From NCBI GenBank assembly GCA_021397845.1, contig CM038050.1:8126471-8190470 (forward strand): 64,000 nucleotides of DNA, written 5' to 3'. Made by a program: the position numbers and the translations under genes. The notes beneath the pieces were generated by a model, which saw only the letters and a program-made list of their open reading frames with translations, was not told the DNA's origin and made no database searches. Positions within the stretch are counted from its first letter, which is position 1, and each line of letters begins with the position of its first letter. Of this stretch, positions 36,777-48,739 are shown piece by piece. This DNA is from Areca catechu. Its lineage: Eukaryota; Streptophyta; Magnoliopsida; Arecales; Arecaceae.

Positions 36777-37015
36777 TTGCATTGGATTGCGTGCATCATG
36801 TTGGTGTGGCTGCTGTGTTGGTGTGAGTACATTGTGTTGGTGTGGGTACATTGTGGGATTGTTTTGGATTGCGTGCATCGTGTTGATGTGGATGCATTAT
36901 GCTGGTATGAGTACATCGTGTTGGTGTGGGTACATTGTGGGATTGTTTTGGATTGCGTGCATCGTGTTGATGTGGATGCATTGTGTTGGTGTGAGTGCAT
37001 TGTGACGGTGTGAGT
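36777..37015. repeat. Minisatellite within the 2.2-kb LTR
   Basis: A higher-order unit of about 100 bp (TTGGATTGCGTGCATCGTGTTGATG and following) is repeated about two and a half times. It is itself built from ~16-bp GTGTTGGTGTGRGTRCAT modules. Overlapping open frames on both strands reflect the periodicity and not coding. Confidence 0.85.
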
Positions 37016-37044
37016 GCTCTCTAGTCTGACTATGATCATACGAG

Positions 37045-37255
37045 AACCTAGTCTCCTTTTGGGCCTCCAGCAGGGCTATTGCTGGCACATGACCGTTGAG
37101 CGGTATGTGACACAGGAGCTAGTTGCCTTATTTTAGCCATGCATGGCGAGCATATGCAGAGGATGCATGTTTCTCGTGTGATACTTAGAGCTAGTTTTCT
37201 TTTTGGGCCTCCAGCAGGGCTATTGCTGGCACATGATTGTTGAGCGGTATGTGAC
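37045..37255. repeat. Direct repeat within the 2.2-kb LTR
   Basis: TTTTGGGCCTCCAGCAGGGC, followed by TATTGCTGGCACATGA, TTGAGCGGTATGTGACACAGG and a CTAGT(T/C) end, occurs twice with an offset of about 146 bp (starts near 37056 and 37202). The spacer ends in a third partial copy. Confidence 0.85.
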
Positions 37256-38499
37256 ACAGGATCTAGTCTCTTTCGGGGCGAGCCATGGGCCGATCGTGGC
37301 CATAGTCTGAGGGACTAGGAGAGTTAAATAAATGATTGGCCATCCATAGTCGTGTCGTGTTAGTATCGTTTGCATTTAAGTGTACACATTTGCATAGTAT
37401 TGCTGGTATATTATTTTGATATGGATATCTTATATGTGTGTTGTATATGTTACTAATTATTATTGACATATTTGTATATGTATATTGGAGGTGATGATAA
37501 CTTACTGAGCCTGTTTAGCTCATTCCATATTTTTTTCTATGTTTTTGTTGCAGATCCAGAAAATCAAGCGGTCTTTGGGACCAGTCAGTGAGAGTAGGGT
37601 TTAGGTGTTGATCTCTGAGTATATATTAAAAATTTAGTTGAATTTTATGATTAATTCTTGGAATCAATAAATATTTGATGAGATTTGTTCTTTACCACTG
37701 TTTGGATATTGAATTGAGGTTAGGCCTGGCATGATCTCTAGGGTGATACCTAGGGTTGTGCGGCCGGTCGTGTAGCCGATCCTAAATCTGGATTCGGGGC
37801 GTGACAGTTTTGAACAAAATTTCTTGAAGCGGTCGATTTTGATGCTCCATGCCTTGTTTGACGTCTTCGATCTAGAGTGTATGGTAGACTATTCGTCTTA
37901 AAATTTTTACTTTGAATTGGTAGCTAGCTGGATCTCGCTTTCCGATTTTAATTCGCTGGACTATAATGGGCGTTTCTTTTTCTGGGCTAATTTCTCAGTC
38001 CATGGTGAGCGAGATACTCCACTCACCCTTCGTATGTGCTCTTTAAAAGAAGAAATTGGAAATTGATGTATACACGTGTACTACAATCTTTTCAGCATTT
38101 TGTTAGAGATTTAACTGCTAGGGTCTCTCTGGAAGTTATATCCTTTTGTTCCTGTAGTACAATAATGTACATAACCACTTTATTGTTTTTTTGTGAAAAT
38201 TTTGATCTTAACTGGCTTTTATTGTGATTGTGGTTATTCAAATATGTTGCAATTGCCTTTAGGTATTACTATTACTGATCGGTGATATTATAAACTGGTT
38301 ACTTCTTTTTCACAAGGAAAATCTGTTTTGTTTGCATGCTAAGTGGTTGCAATAACTTGAAGGACTTGCTTTAGAAATACTGTTCTGGTATTTGCTTGTT
38401 TAAAATATTTTCATGCTTTGCCCTTTGTCCAGTTTATGTATACTCGTATGATCAATTAGATTGGTGGAGTCTTAGTCAATTTTTGTGTATCCTTCTGAT

Positions 38500-39205
38500 T
38501 GCAAGAGGTTTTAAATCTAAATTTATCTTTATTGTTTTGATCTGGTGGCATGTCTTAATCAACGTGTGAAATAGGTTTTTTTTGGCTTTTTTTTTTTTTG
38601 CCTATTCTGAGTTATTTCTTCACGTTAGATTTCCAGTTGCTATACATTTTCTTCTAGTTCATGGTTGTTGTATTATCAATTGGGGGTTCTTAATGTTTGG
38701 TATATTTTTGCCTCTCCTTTTGGCTGCAATAGTTTTTAACTTTAAATGTCTATATGGCTTTGTTCTAGTGGCATATGTCAAACTTAAATATCAGGGAGGT
38801 TTCAAGTCTTAAGTTTTTCCTTATTAGCTCTGGACCTCAAACTCTCGTACATGTGAATACAATTTGACTTTAGTCTTTTTCTCTTGGATTTTTTGGATCT
38901 GGCTATTCTAAGTTATTTCTTCATGTTTAGGTTTCTAATTGTTGTACATTTTCTTTTAGTTCATAGTCACTTGTATTATTGATTAGGTTTTTTTAATGTT
39001 TGGTATATTTCTGCCTCTTCTTTTGGCTGCATTAGGTTTAGACTTTAAATGTCTTGATGGCTTTGTTTTGGAGGCATATATCAAACTTCAATATCTGGGA
39101 GTTTTCATGTCCTTCGTTTTTTTTCTTATTTACCCTGGATCTCCAACTCCCATACATGTCAACATGATCTGAGTTTAGTCTTTTCCTCTAGGTTTTTTGG
39201 ATCTG
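38500..39205. repeat. About 300-bp diverged tandem repeat in the EF-1alpha B leader intron
   Basis: Segments starting at about 38602 and 38903 (CTATTCTRAGTTATTTCTTCA) align over about 300 bp through TTAATGTTTGGTATATTT, CTTTTGGCTGCA and GGCATATRTCAAACTT blocks, with many substitutions. A weaker partial third copy lies at about 38505-38560. It is an old duplication of T-rich intron sequence. Confidence 0.8.
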
Positions 39206-39911
39206 GATAGCTCTGTAATTCTGACTCCTTCTGAGTGTTTTTAATTTTCAATTGCCCTACGTATTGTGTTGTATTTGTGTATGCGACAGTCTGGAGTAAA
39301 CAATGGATCAACTCTCCTTGATGGTGAAGGAAGATACTATGGATTTTTTAAGATGATGTTCTTTGTGGTTACAGCAAAAGCATTTTATTTTAAACTTGGT
39401 TGCTCTTTTTTCTTTGTTTTGGACAAACCGTTGGTTTATATAATTAAGGGTATTTTATTACTAAAGTGCAGGAATGACCTTCTATGTTTTTATGGGCATA
39501 TTTACTATGTGTTTTCATTTTATTGTCTTATGTTTATTGTCATAAAAAATCTTGCTCTAGTTGCTTCTTAGTCTTTTCACATGTTCTTCAAGTTCTTTTT
39601 TCCTTTTTATATTTTTTTCCTTGCTTTGTGATGATTTCTTCCTGATGATCCTTTATGTGCAATGTGGCTGTATATGTATCATGTTAGGTTGCATTACTCT
39701 TATTGTTTACAAGGTATCCTCTGTTGAAGACCTTTTATCTTGACTTAAATAAAGTATATGAGTTTAAAATTTGGAATGCAAGCTTTGTATTTCCACTAAA
39801 TCTTTTTTTACATTTGTGTTCTTAGGTTCTTTTTCTCTCATTATATTCATGCAAGATTTATTGTTTCCATGTTATTTTTCCTGATCATCCTTTTTCCCCC
39901 TTTCAGCAATC

Positions 39912-41827
39912 AGGGGTAAGGAAAAGGTACATATTAACATCGTGGTTATTGGCCATGTTGACTCTGGGAAGTCAACCACCACCGGGCACCTTATCTACAA
40001 GCTTGGTGGCATTGACAAGCGTGTGATTGAGAGGTTCGAAAAGGAAGCAGCTGAAATGAACAAGAGGTCATTCAAGTATGCTTGGGTTCTTGACAAGCTG
40101 AAGGCTGAGCGAGAACGTGGTATCACAATTGATATTGCTCTCTGGAAGTTGGAGACCACAAGGTACTACTGTACTGTTATTGATGCCCCTGGGCATCGTG
40201 ACTTCATCAAGAACATGATCACAGGCACCTCCCAGGCCGACTGTGCAGTCCTTATCATAGACTCCACAACTGGTGGTTTTGAGGCAGGTATCTCAAAGGA
40301 TGGACAGACACGTGAACATGCATTGCTTGCATTTACTCTTGGTGCGAAGCAGATGATCTGCTGCTGCAACAAGGTATGAATATTTCTGCCTGCTTCCTGT
40401 TTCTTGCTGTTTCTTCTGTCATTTCATGCTGCATCACCATTCATTGTCAAAAGTTTTAAAATGATGTCTTCCACAATATGGTGTCGTATTCTTTTTCATG
40501 GTTTTCTGTCTAGTGTTCTCATCCTTCTCTGCGTTGCAAGCCTGTAAATGTTTTAATTGTTGATTATGTTTTTTTTTGATATTTTGGCCGTTTTGTTTGC
40601 TCTGCGAAAATGGAATCAGGATACTTGTTAATCAAGATCTGTTTATTTTATGTTTGTATTCCTTAAAAGCTGTCTTATGATAAAAAAACTGAGATGTATT
40701 TTATGATAAAAAAACTGAAATGTATTTTGTTCGCAGAGCATCTGTTAGGTGTACGTACAATTTATGTTCAAAAATAAAAACATTTAGGCTCGATGCATCC
40801 TGAGTTTTTTTTTTGTTGCTAGTGTGTTAAATTACCATGTTCCATTTCTTCTTTTCTCATTCCTTTAAGTGCATAGCCCGTTGAATTTGATTTTTTAATC
40901 ATATTTGTTATTTATTTCTTATGCTGCATTGTTCTAGATGGATGCCACTACTCCAAAGTACTCAAAGGCTAGGTATGATGAAATTGTGAAGGAAGTTTCT
41001 TCTTACCTCAAGAAGGTGGGTTGCAACCCGGAGAAGATTCCTTTTGTTCCCATCTCAGGATTTGAGGGTGACAATATGATTTAGAGGTCCACCAACCTGG
41101 ACTACTGGTACAAGGGCCCCCCCCTTCTTGAGGCCCTTGACATGATCCATGAGCCCAAGAGGCCCTCAGACAAGCCCCCTCCGTCTGCCACTTGAGGATG
41201 TGTACAAGATTGGTGGCATTGGTACTGTCCCAGTCGGACGTGTCGAAACTGGTATTCTCAAGCCTGGCATGGTGTTTACTTTTGGTCCCAGCGGTCTGAC
41301 AACTGAAGTTAAGTCTGTGGAGATGCACCACGAGGCCCTGCAGGAAGCCCTTCCTGGTGATAATGTGGGTTTCAATGTCAAGAATGTTGCTGTTAAGGAT
41401 GTTAAGCGTGGTTTTGTGGCCTCTAACTCCAAGGATGATCCTGCAAAATAAGGAGGCTGCCAGCTTCACTTCTCAGGTTATTATCATGAATCATCCTGGT
41501 CAGATCGGCAATGGCTATGCTCCTGTGCTCGACTGCCGCACCTCCCACATTGCTGTCAAGTTTGCTGAGATCCTTACCAAGATTGACAGACGGTCTGGTA
41601 AGGAACTTGAGAAGGAACCCAAGTTTTTGAAGAATGGCGATGCAGGTTTTGTTAAGATGATTCCCACCAAGCCCATGGTTGTTGAGACCTTCACGGGGTA
41701 CCCACCACTCGGTCGTTTTGCTATGAGGGACATGCGCCAGACGGTGGCTGTTGGTGTCATCAAGAGTGTCGAGAAGAAGGATCCAACTGGTGCCAAGATC
41801 ACCAAGGCCGCTGCCAAGAAGAAGTGA
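39912..41827 (+). pseudogene. EF1A: EF-1alpha copy B, disrupted (lost ATG, premature stop, frameshifts)
   Basis: Exon 1 (39912-40373) is exactly 462 nt and open throughout, with GHVDSGKST, DAPGHRDF and the correct TTGGFEAGISKDGQT, but its first codon is AGG instead of ATG. The leader-intron acceptor TTTCAG lies only 5 nt upstream, as expected. Exon 2 (40938-41827) is 890 nt against 882 in copy A. It has a GAG-to-TAG stop near 41083, an extra TAC near 41103, an extra C near 41175 and four extra bases near 41448 that introduce TAA. From about 40972 to 41690 the sequence is nearly identical to copy A, while exon 1 and both ends of exon 2 differ at many synonymous sites. No usable product is encoded as written. 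Damage of this kind is not the simple one-base-deletion pattern seen in the other genes, so genuine decay is likely, though mixed-paralogue consensus is possible. Confidence 0.93.
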
Positions 41828-43183
41828 ACAATGTCATCAAGTGCCTGGCAGTGGTATAGTATTAGATGGCATTGTTTGTTTTAAGAGTCTTGTTAGAGAG
41901 GGGGCATTGTGCTTTTGGTTTTCTCTCCTCCCCTCCCTCCATTTTCTGGATTGTCATTTGTCGGCTGTAGGTGGCAGTTCTCTTAGCAAGTTCTTTTCCT
42001 TTTCTTTATTCAGTTTTGAGTCTGGATTAAATTCACAAACAGCTTAAAATTTAGAAGTCGGTTTTGTTTTCTATTTTGATGATGAGGGTTCTGGACTGAT
42101 TTTATAAATTCGAGACTTCATTTAGTATTTTAAGTGAAGTGCTTCTCTTTCTTTTACGTTATTCCTGATGGGTTATTTGTAGTCTACTGATGTTACCGGG
42201 TCCTTGGTGTAACCTTTGCTGATAGATGAAGAGGTCAACCATGGCTACAGCTGCAGGTGCTCGGATGGTTTATTGTTACAAATTAGACCATGTCTCTTTC
42301 TTGTGGGTTTCTGTCGTTTCTATCTTTTAATGCTCGTTATTGTTTTGCTGCATTGCCATTTGTTAATTGTTTATCTGTTATCGTTATCTAAAAGTCGTAG
42401 CAAGCTTTGTATCAATCTACCAAAGCGAGCAATGCTGGCATGCATCTATATGCAGTTGTTTGAAGAAAGATTGGGAGTTGCTGGTTGAGGGTTTTCACTT
42501 GGTAGCTTTGTGTGTTAAAAGCTGGTCGTTAAATTGCTAACATCGGGAAGAAAGATTTAGACAAAAGAACCTCCACGTCTTCATTCAGGATTGTCTGATT
42601 TTGATCCACGAAAAAAATAATGAACCACGGTATTTGAAGAAAAGCCTATGCATTAAATCATATGATACTGAGCTCTCTTAAAACAGGATAGGTATGAATG
42701 AGGTTGGACAGATATCATGCGACTCAAATGGGGTTAGCTAGAGTTGGCCAGGCTCCTTTCTTTTGAATCCACTATTTATTTGCTCTTGTGCATATACAGT
42801 TAAAAGAAGCTATTTAAGCTTTTGCAGACAGCATATATATTATATTAAACATTTGGCCTAGGCCCTTATCATATGGGAGGCCAATGGATAGCTAAGCACT
42901 CTGATAACCGGGCATATCGATTGCAAATGCTTCCGATCAAACATTAAGAAGAAAACATCTCCCAGTAATTGTACAGATTTTTTTTTTTTTTTTTTCCTTG
43001 GTAATTGTTACAAGGAAAGCCAAACAGATCTAACCGATATGATATGATTATCGAGAATACGTAAAGAAAACAATACAAGTTTGCGAAAATGCAAGCTTGG
43101 CTATCATCAAAGAAAAACCTGTTTTCCTGCACTACTCTGGTAAGAACAGACACCAGGGCATCAGAAATTTTCAGCATATACTA
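41828..43183. other. EF-1alpha B 3' flank and intergenic DNA
   Basis: The first few hundred bases are T-rich and probably old 3' UTR. No further gene is seen before the convergent PDIL5-1 gene. A poly(T) run lies near 42979-42996. Confidence 0.5.
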
Positions 43184-46100
43184 TCAAGTATCACCTTCAA
43201 GCTTCGCGCGTGCTGCTTTCTCTGCCTCATTCAAGACGAATGCTTTTAGTGACTCGACATCTCTTGAGCCTGCATATCATGTATAACAATTTCCACCGAG
43301 TCTAGTAGTTAGCGGAAGTGATCCATCCAACCATTGGTCAAGTAACAGAAAGATGACCCAGACACAGAAAGGAAACAGAATATTGAATACATGGTGCGGC
43401 CATCAACCAGAAACAGACACAACCATAAGCTAAAAATGCGATACATTATCACCCTTATGCTAAGTCTCATGTTAATGTTTAGAGGGATTTCCTAACCAGA
43501 CTAATAAATGTTGAAGTTTGCTGTATACTTGAAAAGTAAGATTACTTTTTAGTTAACAGTGCCATAGTATTCATTTGGTTCACAAATCCTGAATAATTTC
43601 ATGATCAAACTTATTTCAAACTGCGATTTCCTTAAATTAATTTAGGCTTTTTTCCTCTGTGCATTATGTCATTTCTTCAAGGTGTTTCCTTAACACTAGA
43701 TATGCATCTCTATTACTGCCCAGCAGTTTGTGCAACTGCTAGACCAATTCCAGTTCAACCTGCGAGAGCAATATCAGGGAACCTTGCTTTGTTCAGATCG
43801 TTTAGAATAAATTTTTACTAAAGGCAGGCAGGCAGGCCGTGATCTATCTGGACAAACTATGGTCAGGGGGTGATCTGTTCAGATCCGCTAGAGTAGCATT
43901 TTGCTATATAGGCAGGCAGGCAGGCAGGCAGACAAACTATATGCACGGGGTGATCTGTGCAAGTACTTTGCCAATTCCAATGCAACCTGGGAGAGAAATA
44001 TCAGCCTAGTGTAGCTTTTTACTATAGGCAAGCAGGCACGCCCACCCGGCCGCCCGCTGCAAGTGCATGCGTGCGTGTGCGTGTGTGTGTTTGTGCATGA
44101 GTGTATGTATATATATATATATATATCCAAGTCAACAAAAGTAAGGAAAAAACCACCAAATTTCATCAACTAGCTCATTGTAGAGGAAATTGTTTAGAAA
44201 CATGTTAGCATGCCTCAACAAATATGACTAAAAGTTACCTTTGTATTTTGCAAATTCTTCTCCATCATAAAATATCTTAAATGTCGGGTATGAATGGATG
44301 TTCAGCTTGGAGCATAATGGTTTGCTTAAACTGCAATCGACTTGTCCTATCTCTATTTCATCTTCGCCTTCAACAGCCCTTCCTAGGTCCTCCCAGAGTG
44401 TGCCCAAGTTCTTACTGAAAATGAACTGTCTATCAGTAGCAATCAAGATAATCAAAATACCACTCACAGTTTTGATGTATAATGCATGCAAGCAGATAGC
44501 TAGGTCTAAGTGAAAAGGATACCATGAATCGATATTTTGTCTTATAATTATCAGAAAATGAAAACAGTTAACACCATCTCTAGAACATGGAGATAAATTG
44601 ATATCCATGGGATATTTACCAGTGTTTACACCAAGGAACACAGAACTGCACAAACCACACAGTGTCCTTCTCCTTTACCTAAATAAGACATTAAAAACAT
44701 AAAATAGTAAGTAATTAACATATAAATTCATTGATAAGAACATATCGAAAAGTTTATAGAACAACTACACATGTAATTCTATACTAAACAAAGATGGAAA
44801 ACTGCAACACTCAGCGTGCAAGCCCATTTATGCTCAAAGTTATCATGAGAACCTAATAAACCGACAACAAAGATGCAATGTAATTTCCTTTCCTATCTGA
44901 TTAGTTATCAACCATTATCAGAATTTTTTGGGGAGTTCCATAATTGAAAGAATAATATAGGTATAAACCTTTTATGTCCAACTGGGAAACAAACAAATTA
45001 AGTTATATGCATACAATTCCTAACACAATTTCATGCATAGCAAAATTTCACCTGTTGTAATCATAAATTCAAAAGCCAAGATTGTGCAATGGCCTCAACC
45101 TGGCTACCTAATCAACATAAAGTTAAATTATATATATATTTACATAATTATATACCCGATCAACCTGGATTCTTAGTTCAAACAAACTACTAGAATGATG
45201 ACTTAAGCTAAATGGCAAAAAAAGGAAACACAATTATTCCTAACTGTAGGCATTAGTAAACATAATCAATTTTGTTGATGAACTATGAGTAGGCTAATCG
45301 TAAAATGATGAAAAAAAATCTCAAACTAAGTTTTTCTAATGTAGGATCTTACGCTGGATGAATTCTAGGGTAGAGAAGTGTACTGATCAAAGCTCAAGAA
45401 TAAGTATCCAAGGTATGAAAAAATTCAGACACGTTATAAATCTATACCAAGTAAGACAGAAGAAAAAGAAGTATAAACAAGAAATAAGAAAGAGAGGTCA
45501 GAATAAAAGAGATAAAAACAGAAAAAGAAAGACTGGAGTGGTCAACCTTTTCTTTTTGCCACAGAAAAAAAGGAGAAGCCAGGATAAACTTTCCTACTTC
45601 ATAAATAAATGTTGCCAGCTGCTTCAACAAGTTAGAAAGTCCCAGTTGAGCTCTAATATATTTAACAAAAGCAAAATATGAGATACAGAATACATGTATC
45701 TCAAAAGAACCTAAAGTTTGAGAAAAGAAATTCCAACTATTTCTCACTGATCTTCATCCTGGAACTTCTCATAAGTTCAAAAAATTGACATTCACATCCA
45801 GAATGGGCCAGTAAAGAGTTGTCCAATTTCTTCAAAATTTGGGTCCGTGAACAACCAGAAAAAGTATGGATCTTGCCTCTTAGTGCCCAGGTATTGTCAC
45901 CATATCTTCAACTTTTGGTCTTTCTCCTCTTTGTTTTTCATCTCCTCAACCTTTACTTGACATCCCCTTGTTTCCAGAAAATTTCATGCCTATGTTGCAT
46001 ACATCCAAAACACCTCAAAAGATTCTTTCTACATCATCACTCCTAAGTTTCCATTGACATACTACTATAAGAGTCAAAAAAGGCTGGGGAAGAAAGAATG

Positions 46101-47897
46101 ATCAACACATCTAGTATATACAAGGAGAAAATAAGAACATGTAATAAAAAATTGCAACATGATTCAAAGAAGCTATCCATAATGGAAGATATTGCAATGT
46201 GAGTCAAATATGGAATAGATCTTCCAACCCTCTTACAGGTTGTTTTAGTAATATGGCAGGCCACTATCCTGTCCATGGTCACCTTTGCTAGAAACCTAGC
46301 ATAGTCTAGCAAAAGGGCAACAATTAGGTTCTGGCAAACCCCTAGTAATGAGATGAGGTTTGTGGTTAATCTGGCACCTATATTAGCCATGGGAGACCAA
46401 AGATTGTTTAATTTAATGGGAACAAAATACAATTAACAAAAACATAAAAAAAGTTTTCCTTAAAAAATCAAAGGATTAAATCAATTTGATGGAACCGCTT
46501 TCATAAGGAGAAAAATCTAATGGCAAAGAGTTAGATGCAACACAAAATTAGGGATGAAGAAGGACATCAAATCAAGATATTGACAGCTACTATAAATTTG
46601 TAACACAAAAAAGCAAAAAACCCAAGAGATGAAACCAAGAGGCAGGAAGCATTAAAAATTGATATTGACATGTTTAAGCTCTGAAATGTCAAACAATTAA
46701 AAAGGATAATAGTATGTGATCCCTATGCATCAAAGGTTGTATCCTACTGATTAAAAAAGTGCATAGTATGTGATCCTGGAAGCATGGTTGGGAGCTTGTC
46801 ATACAAGTCACATACATCAAGGCAAAGTCAAAATCCAAGGAAGTGAGAAGTGTTTGAATAACTACAACACAATCTTAAAAGAGATGACTTGCTGATGTTT
46901 AATGAGGAGAACCATCAAATTGTTGTTTGACAAAGAATATACATATCAGATTCAATCGACAATCACCAAGAAGATTAACATAAATAAAAGCAGTTTAACT
47001 ACCCAATGGGTAAAATAAAAAACTGAAGATGAAACAAATCAGAAAGTGATATGCTACTAAAAAACACAAACCAGTCCAAAGGAGTGCATACCCATGCACT
47101 TCAGTGTTTCCTATATATCGAGTGACCATAGTCCCATACACCAAAGCAAGGTTTGGAACTCAAGGGTATGTTTTGTGCCCAAAGCCAGGTCGTGGAACAA
47201 ATGACATGTGAAATTTGACAAAGAGGCAAGTTTTGGAAAATCTTAGTCTTGGACGTTCGATGGAAAGGCCATTCACACCATCTCCGAGATGGAATTTCCA
47301 TGAAGCCACTGCCAAGATCCAACAACTGAATAAAAATAATAATTCCCTTAATCAAACATTGCTGGTTGCCAATAAAATCTATAACTACAGCTGATTTGCT
47401 TGGCGCTTTGATGCTCATAAAAACCATTTCATAATTTTTTTCTCACAGAAATACGTTGCATCTAAAAAAAAGGGTCTTTGCTATGAAATAATTGCCATCA
47501 TAATTTTCGCATAATAACTTATTTATCTACTCCAAAAAAAAAAAAAAAACGAAAAAGGAAAAGAATCACGCATCTTATTAAATTGAGGCATCAAAAGAGG
47601 GGTAAAAATCATTTTTACGGCATAAAACGTAGAGAGGGTGTCGATTTGGAGACGAATCGATGAAATCCCTACAGCCCAAACTACTCGATGACAATTTTCC
47701 CTTGACACTTCGGAAAGGAAAAAGAAAGGATATAAATAGATCAAGATCCAACCTAATCGAGAGGTTACCTTGTCCGTGAAGGATTCCACGGTGAGGGTGA
47801 GCACGTCGGCGTTTGTTCGAAGCGAGGCACTCAGAAAGAAGAAGAAGAAGAACAGGTGGAAGAAGCGCGCACGACGGCGACGGAGGACCGGATCCAT
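43184..47897 (-). CDS. PDIL5-1: Protein disulfide isomerase-like PDIL5-1, single thioredoxin domain
   Basis: The minus-strand coding exons are 47769-47897, 44620-44678, 44239-44414 and 43184-43269. They total 450 nt, or 149 residues, with all borders GT/AG and no frameshift. Residues 1 to about 30 are basic and then strongly hydrophobic (FFHLFFFFFFLSASL), a signal peptide ending near TNA|DV. FVQFCVPWCKHC follows, with the redox pair CKHC at about 60-63 split by intron 2 in its last codon. Then come NLGTLWEDLGRAVEG, IEIGQVDCS, LNIHSYPTFKIFYDGEE with the cis-Pro of SYPTF, and KGSRDVESLKAFVLNEAEKAA. The short single-domain layout matches plant PDIL5-1, an ER oxidoreductase that in cereals also acts as a host factor for some viruses. 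No C-terminal KDEL-type signal is seen (it ends KLEGDT). Intron 1 is 3.1 kb. Confidence 0.95.
43725..44126. repeat. GGCA arrays, ~130-bp partial repeats and TG/TA tracts in PDIL5-1 intron 3
   Basis: Three (GGCA)n runs (about 43826, 43910-43930 and 44027) sit at equivalent places in a degenerate ~130-bp repeat. The repeat contains CAATTCCARTKCAACCTGSG, GAGAGMAATATCAG, GGGGTGATCTGTKCA and TTTTTACTATAGGCA. (TG)n and (TA)n tracts follow at about 44063-44126. All of it lies within intron 3. Confidence 0.75.
44679..47768 (-). other. Large first intron of PDIL5-1
   Basis: The 3.1-kb intron runs from exon 1 (donor GTAACC at 47763-47768) to the acceptor TTATTTAG before 44678. No nested gene is recognised. 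The open frames in it (for example near 45358-45747 and 46043-46432) have low-complexity or random composition. A poly(A) run lies near 47535-47550. Confidence 0.7.
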
Positions 47898-48130
47898 GGT
47901 GGCTCTTCGCTGTGTCCCGCAGCGGGCTCTCAGAGAACGCCTTCCGCGACGCTGGAGACGCCGACTCCTCGCTTTTGTCGATGCCGGGCCGAGTCCTGTC
48001 TGCCCTTGGCAAATTTGGACCGGAGTAACACTGCGGCAACAATTGGGCTTCTCAACGAAAGTTTGGAATTGGGCCCAATTTGGTCCTCCAAAGTGAAATT
48101 CTTCGCACACCGCTGGGTGTGGAAAATCTA
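47898..48130 (-). promoter_or_regulatory. PDIL5-1 5' UTR and proximal promoter
   Basis: The ~110 bp before the ATG is GC-rich and has no competing in-frame ATG of note. Further upstream TTGGGCCCAATT (about 48070-48081) and AAGCCCAATTG contain GGCCCA/GCCCA motifs common in plant housekeeping promoters. No clear TATA box is seen. Confidence 0.5.
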
Positions 48131-48739
48131 AACTAGCCCACACCATTTCTCCTCGTTGATCCATATAAATCCAAGTTAGTACAATGGGATAGGTCATGAT
48201 TTATATTAAATACCGTACCAATAGGTTCAAAAATTCTCTCCTCACCGTTTGCATGTTTCTTCGAATAAGTAGAATAGCAATTTTGCCCCCATATATCTTC
48301 ACGAAGAAAAGTGTGGCATCGAGGGCATTTCGATATTTCTGCTCTAAATAGAAAAAAAAAAATTTAATTCTATCGCAAAGTCCACTTCATTATTTTTGCT
48401 CTTCTTCAATTTCATTAATGATTCACGTTTCCATCTCAACAGTCGACAGTGACCATCTCAGCAATCGACTGGACTTTTTTATACTCGAGTAAATGACAAG
48501 ATTTAGGGTTCTCAATTTTTTCCATCAATGAAGTCTAAGGGTTTTGTGTTCAGATGCAGACGGTAAACATAATAGCAACATAAGGAAGAAGTATAGTTAT
48601 CGGAATATAGTACAATACTTGATCATTCCACAAGAGAGCGTGACATCCCTTCAACATCCAGAAAAGAAAATTGGAGAACCACAAGAAGGTAAAGGAATTA
48701 TACATTTTATTATAATATTTTGATACTCTATGTCAAAAT
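48131..48739. other. Intergenic DNA between PDIL5-1 and the MULE region
   Basis: No gene is seen. A short A-rich tract lies near 48352-48362. The left edge of the Mutator-like region probably lies here, but I could not find matching terminal inverted repeats. Confidence 0.4.

Larger units (their letters stand above)
35574..37806. mobile_element. 2.2-kb solo LTR inside the EF-1alpha B leader intron
   Basis: The element starts TGTGAGGCCCAGACC and ends GGATTCGGGGCGTGACA, with perfect 5-bp target duplications GTTTT on both sides (35569-35573 and 37807-37811). Its length of 2233 bp and its ends resemble long LTRs of Ty3/Gypsy chromoviruses, though I assign the lineage only tentatively. Inside are a GTTGACTCGGTCAATAGAACTGG triplication (about 36360-36450), a GTGTTGGTGTGGGTACATTG minisatellite (36777-37015) and a ~160-bp direct repeat (37045-37255). 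No gag or pol sequence is present, so this is a solo LTR left by recombination. It nearly doubles the leader intron. Confidence 0.92.

Noticed and set aside
36443..37039. 198-codon minus-strand frame rich in His/Thr/Asn
   Set aside because: It is the translated minisatellite of the 2.2-kb LTR and not a protein.
45358..45747. 107- and 101-codon frames in PDIL5-1 intron 1
   Set aside because: Lys- or Phe-rich low-complexity translations of A/T-rich intron DNA; no conserved motif and no splice context.
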